A stretch of 64,000 bases of DNA from Musa acuminata AAA Group (Eukaryota > Streptophyta > Magnoliopsida > Zingiberales > Musaceae). Shown here one piece after another: positions 61,193 to 64,000 of this stretch. A program made the translations under genes and the position numbers. The stretch covers positions 31,126,501 through 31,190,500 of the forward strand of contig NC_088345.1 of NCBI RefSeq assembly GCF_036884655.1. Reading direction: 5' to 3'. The notes beneath the pieces were generated by a model. It saw only the letters and a program-made list of their open reading frames with translations, was not told the origin of the DNA and ran no database searches. Within the stretch, counting starts at the first letter, position 1. Each line of letters begins with the position of its first letter.

Positions 61193-61200
61193 TATAAATA
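61193..61200 (+). promoter_or_regulatory. TATA box of the copy C LTR
   Basis: TATAAATA follows GGGGCC and precedes CCCCACCC; the same arrangement is found in the LTRs of copy A and others, so this is the probable LTR promoter. Confidence 0.7.
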
Positions 61201-62017
61201 CCCCACCCATTCAGCACTGAAAGGGCATGAACTTACACCGAAATCTTGATCTTTTTCTGTGATTCTTAGAGCTCAAAATTGTTGTGAAGGCCAAAAGTTC
61301 TTCTCCCTCTTTTCTTCCAAGTTCTGAGTTGTAATGAGAGGAGAGAAAATTCTATAAGGGTTGTCTCCTAAGCCCGTCAAAAGGAGTGAAACTGTAAAAG
61401 GGTGGTTGGCCTTCGCCTATTGAAGGAAGGCCTCTAGTTGACGTCGATGACCTCATCGGTGGAGGAAGCCAAAAGTGGAGTAGGTCAAGATTGACCGAAC
61501 CACTCTAAATCTCGGTTTGCATTTACTTTGAGCATATTATCTTTACTGCAAACCTCCTCTAAAGCTTACTACTTTCTGCGCATATACGATCGGGTTTCAA
61601 GCTTTGCACTTTCGGAATCAACGTTTAGACGTAAATCTGTTTTCTCGTACGATCATCATATTTCAGTTTGCGTTTACGTTTTGATTTCTATCTTAACTGC
61701 AAACTACCTTTATATCCTTGCTTAACTTGCATCTCGCCTAATCAATTGATTTACGAATCAGCATTTAGACGTAAATCAGTTTCTTCGTACGAACGTCGTA
61801 TTTCAGTTTGCGCTTATATTCTGGTTTTCATCATAACTGCAAACTACCTTCATAGATTGACTTTAACGTCATCTCGCTTGATCTTAAGTTAAAGTAATCT
61901 TAGAATCGACTTTCACACCGAAATCGTTTTTATCGTTCGAACGTTTTCTTATCGTCGAAAGATTTCCGCTGCACTAATTCACCGCCCCCCACTCTTAGTG
62001 CTCTTGATCCTAACAAT

Positions 62018-62029
62018 TGGTATCAGAGC
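62018..62029 (+). promoter_or_regulatory. Primer-binding site of copy C (tRNA-iMet)
   Basis: TGGTATCAGAGC, 2 bp after the LTR end; the canonical plant initiator-Met primer-binding site. Confidence 0.88.
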
Positions 62030-62065
62030 CCGGTATTTCTCATTTCGGATTTACACCCGAGAGAA

Positions 62066-62997
62066 ATGGCACTTCATGGCTTTCAAGAGGGCTTATCGGT
62101 TTTTCGTCCACCGTTGTTTAACGGATTGGACTACACTTATTGGAAAACTCGAATGAGAGTTTTCTTGATTTCTATGAATTTGGATTTATGGAATATCATT
62201 GAAAACGGTTTTCAACTTCCCTCTAAACCGATGAACGAATGGTCGGATTTGGAGAAGAAGTATTTTTCTTTAAACGCAAAGGCTATGAATGCCTTATTTT
62301 GTGCTTTAGACAAAAATGAGTTCAATCGGATTTCTTCGTGCAAAACGGCTTTTGACATTTGGCGAACACTTGAAATCACGCACGAGGGAACTAATAGAGT
62401 CAAAGACTCGAAAGTTAACATTTTATTGCATGATTTTGAGCTTTTTCGAATGCAACCAAGCGAGACTATAGGAGACATGTACACCCGTTTCACGGATGTC
62501 GTCAATAGTTTAAGAGCTCTTGGAAAATAATTTTCAGATTTTGAACTCGTAAACAAGATTTTGCATTCTCTCTCTAAGAAGTGGGATTCAAAAGTAACTG
62601 CAATACAAGAAGCTAAAACCTAAACAACTTACCACTTGAAGAACTAATTGGTTCGTTGATGACATATGAAATGGTGCACAATGCACATGATGAATAAAAT
62701 CACCTTCCAAAGAACAAGAAGGATTTGGAACTCCGGACAAATGAACACCACTTGAGCGATGACTCAAGTGATGAGGACAATGATAAACTTGAACTTCGAA
62801 CACTAAATCTTAATAAGTTTATTAAACAAAAATCTAAAATAGACAATGAACTTGAACGAAGGAAGAGGCCAAAGAAGAGGAAGGCAACCAAGGATGAATC
62901 AAGAACTTCCAAAGGTGAAACGGCGAATTGGGCTTTGACGAGCTTCGACTACAAGGTAAGTAACTCAACTCTCTTGAATTATTTCGAAATTACATGA
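62066..62997 (+). pseudogene. gag-like (UBN2) pseudogene of copy C
   Basis: Starts at the ATG at 62066, 36 bp after the primer-binding site. Open to 62530, with YWKTRMRVFL, WSDLEKKYFSLN, NALFCALDKNEFNR and FTDVVNSLRALGK, all Retrotran_gag_2 (UBN2) features. It then meets a stop after GK at 62528, a frameshift near 62620 and a stop near 62695; homology continues in 62725-62997 with the acidic and Lys-rich tail ending YFEIT. The WKTRM arginine codon is intact here, unlike in copies A and B. No CCHC knuckle or pol follows. Confidence 0.85.
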
Positions 62998-63740
62998 TGC
63001 TCTTCATAATGCATTTTCTTTTTTAATATAGAATTAATTTTCTTGAAAATTATACGTTTAAAAAAATGATGAAAATGTAAAATTTATGATCATGCTAGTA
63101 GTTTTGAAAATAATCATAAAAAATATATATTTTATGATAAACAAACAAAATGATTTTGATTGAAAATATGAAATCATGCTTGATGATATAATGATGTTTT
63201 GATACCATGATTTTATTCTATGCATGAGATTTTAAAAATCATGTTTATTGGTTTTATAATTATGGATGATGAATCTTGCGATTTTTTATTTTCACGGTCA
63301 TGAAAGTGTCTTATTGATCTTTGTCATAATAAAACTTGCACCTTCGATTTTAAAACATGCTACATGTTTGGCATAGATGAAATAAAATCATATGAATTAA
63401 AACAACTAAAAAGAGAAAAGTATTTTTTCTTGAAAATTTATTTTTCTACCTTATTGACTTTTTCACTAAGAGATTAATTAAATTATCTATGCCATGTTGA
63501 ATCTCTTGAAAGTAAAATTGAGATTTTGATGATTTGAATTTAATGGGTTTTATCGAAATCATGATCTTAATTTCCCATGATTTATAACCTGAAATCATTT
63601 ATGAATCAAGATCATACTTTGTGATTCTTATTGAAATTTATGCTTGATATGATATCTAGAGCTTTGGTTATATACTTCTATATGTGCTTTGGATAAAAAT
63701 GAAATGTGTGCAACATCAAATGTGATGTTTGAGCTTCTAT
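62998..63740. repeat. AT-rich non-coding internal region of copy C
   Basis: Corresponds in reverse orientation to the ATCAT-rich zone 2 of copies A and B. No protein homology is seen on either strand. Confidence 0.6.
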
Positions 63741-63744
63741 TTCG

Positions 63745-64000
63745 TATTTGTTCTTTAATATGCTCTGAAATACTTCACATGCCATTGATATGTTTCGAAG
63801 CATTTCATCCACCATTGATATATTCCGAAATGTTTCATCCGCTATTAATATACTCTGAAATGCTTCATATGCCATTGATATATTCCGAAGCATTTCATTC
63901 GCCATTAATATGTTCTGAAATGTTTCATTTGTTATTAATATGCTCTGAAACATTTTATACGTTCTTGATATGCTCCGAAATGCTTCATATGCCATTGATA
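63745..64000. repeat. 30-bp minisatellite, array 2
   Basis: At least eight units of about 30 bp (form: 'attgatatattccgaaatgcttcatatgcc') run to the window edge. Because 30 is a multiple of 3, the minus strand stays open for 105 codons (63995-63678) as a degenerate ten-residue repeat. The lead-in matches that of array 1 at 19750. Confidence 0.8.

Larger units (their letters stand above)
59989..62015 (+). repeat. 5' LTR of copy C (2027 bp)
   Basis: Starts TGTTGAATCTCG and ends GATCCTAACA. In order: CTTCCGGCGA-like repeats in reverse sense (about 60590-60670), the dyad array (60838-61135), a TATA box (61193-61200), a C-rich stretch (61984-61990) and the LTR end. It defines the family structure in sense orientation. 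Confidence 0.9.
59989..64000 (+). mobile_element. Family-1 gag-only LTR element, copy C (5' part)
   Basis: 5' LTR 59989-62015, primer-binding site 62018-62029, gag pseudogene 62066-62997, then AT-rich non-coding DNA and a minisatellite to the window edge. It is inserted in the copia RT-RNase H array. The 3' LTR lies outside the window; if the insertion is simple, AAGTA (59984-59988) should recur after it. Confidence 0.85.

Overview
This window is nuclear DNA from a flowering plant, most likely a monocot of the banana order (Zingiberales, Musaceae-like). The evidence is spliced genes with GT-AG introns, one of them a pollen Ole e 1/C13-type gene, set in dense LTR retrotransposon debris. The species is an inference from the look of the repeats and was not confirmed. 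No bacterial, organellar or viral genes were recognised.

Only two cellular genes are supportable, both on the minus strand between about 24.0 and 35.5 kb. One is a five-exon PHP-domain metal-dependent phosphoesterase (23977-31779, 429 aa predicted) with a 5.5-kb first intron. The other is a two-exon secreted Ole e 1-like pollen protein (33586-35482, 169 aa predicted). I see no functional link between them.

Everything else is mobile-element sequence or AT-rich intergenic DNA. 1-4040: a tandem LTR/internal array of an unclassified element. 4041-16548: several LTRs of one copia family ('family 1'), including a damaged element at 6250-12192, plus a copia pol pseudogene and a foreign LTR fragment. 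16549-23970: gypsy gag and LTR remnants, a copia protease remnant, a 30-bp minisatellite and AT-rich DNA. 36100-40440: gypsy remnants. 40447-54660: a nest in which a copia element appears to be split by a family-1 element, which itself carries a solo LTR (TSD CCTGT) and a complete 7.7-kb family-1 element (TSD TGATA). 54684-56353: a gypsy gag pseudogene with an internal 710-bp duplication. 56354-59988: a copia element whose RT-RNase H segment is repeated three times in tandem. 59989-64000: the 5' part of another family-1 element.

The most interesting signal is family 1. Nine LTRs were seen, about 2.0 kb when full length. Eight of them carry GC-rich dyad-symmetric repeats, and in the intact copies these lie just upstream of a TATA box. 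At least three copies have a gag-like (UBN2) reading frame that ends at the same place and is followed by kilobases of non-coding DNA with no protease, integrase or RT. This looks like a non-autonomous gag-only (TR-GAG/LARD-like) family, with one complete TSD-flanked copy at 43580-51321.
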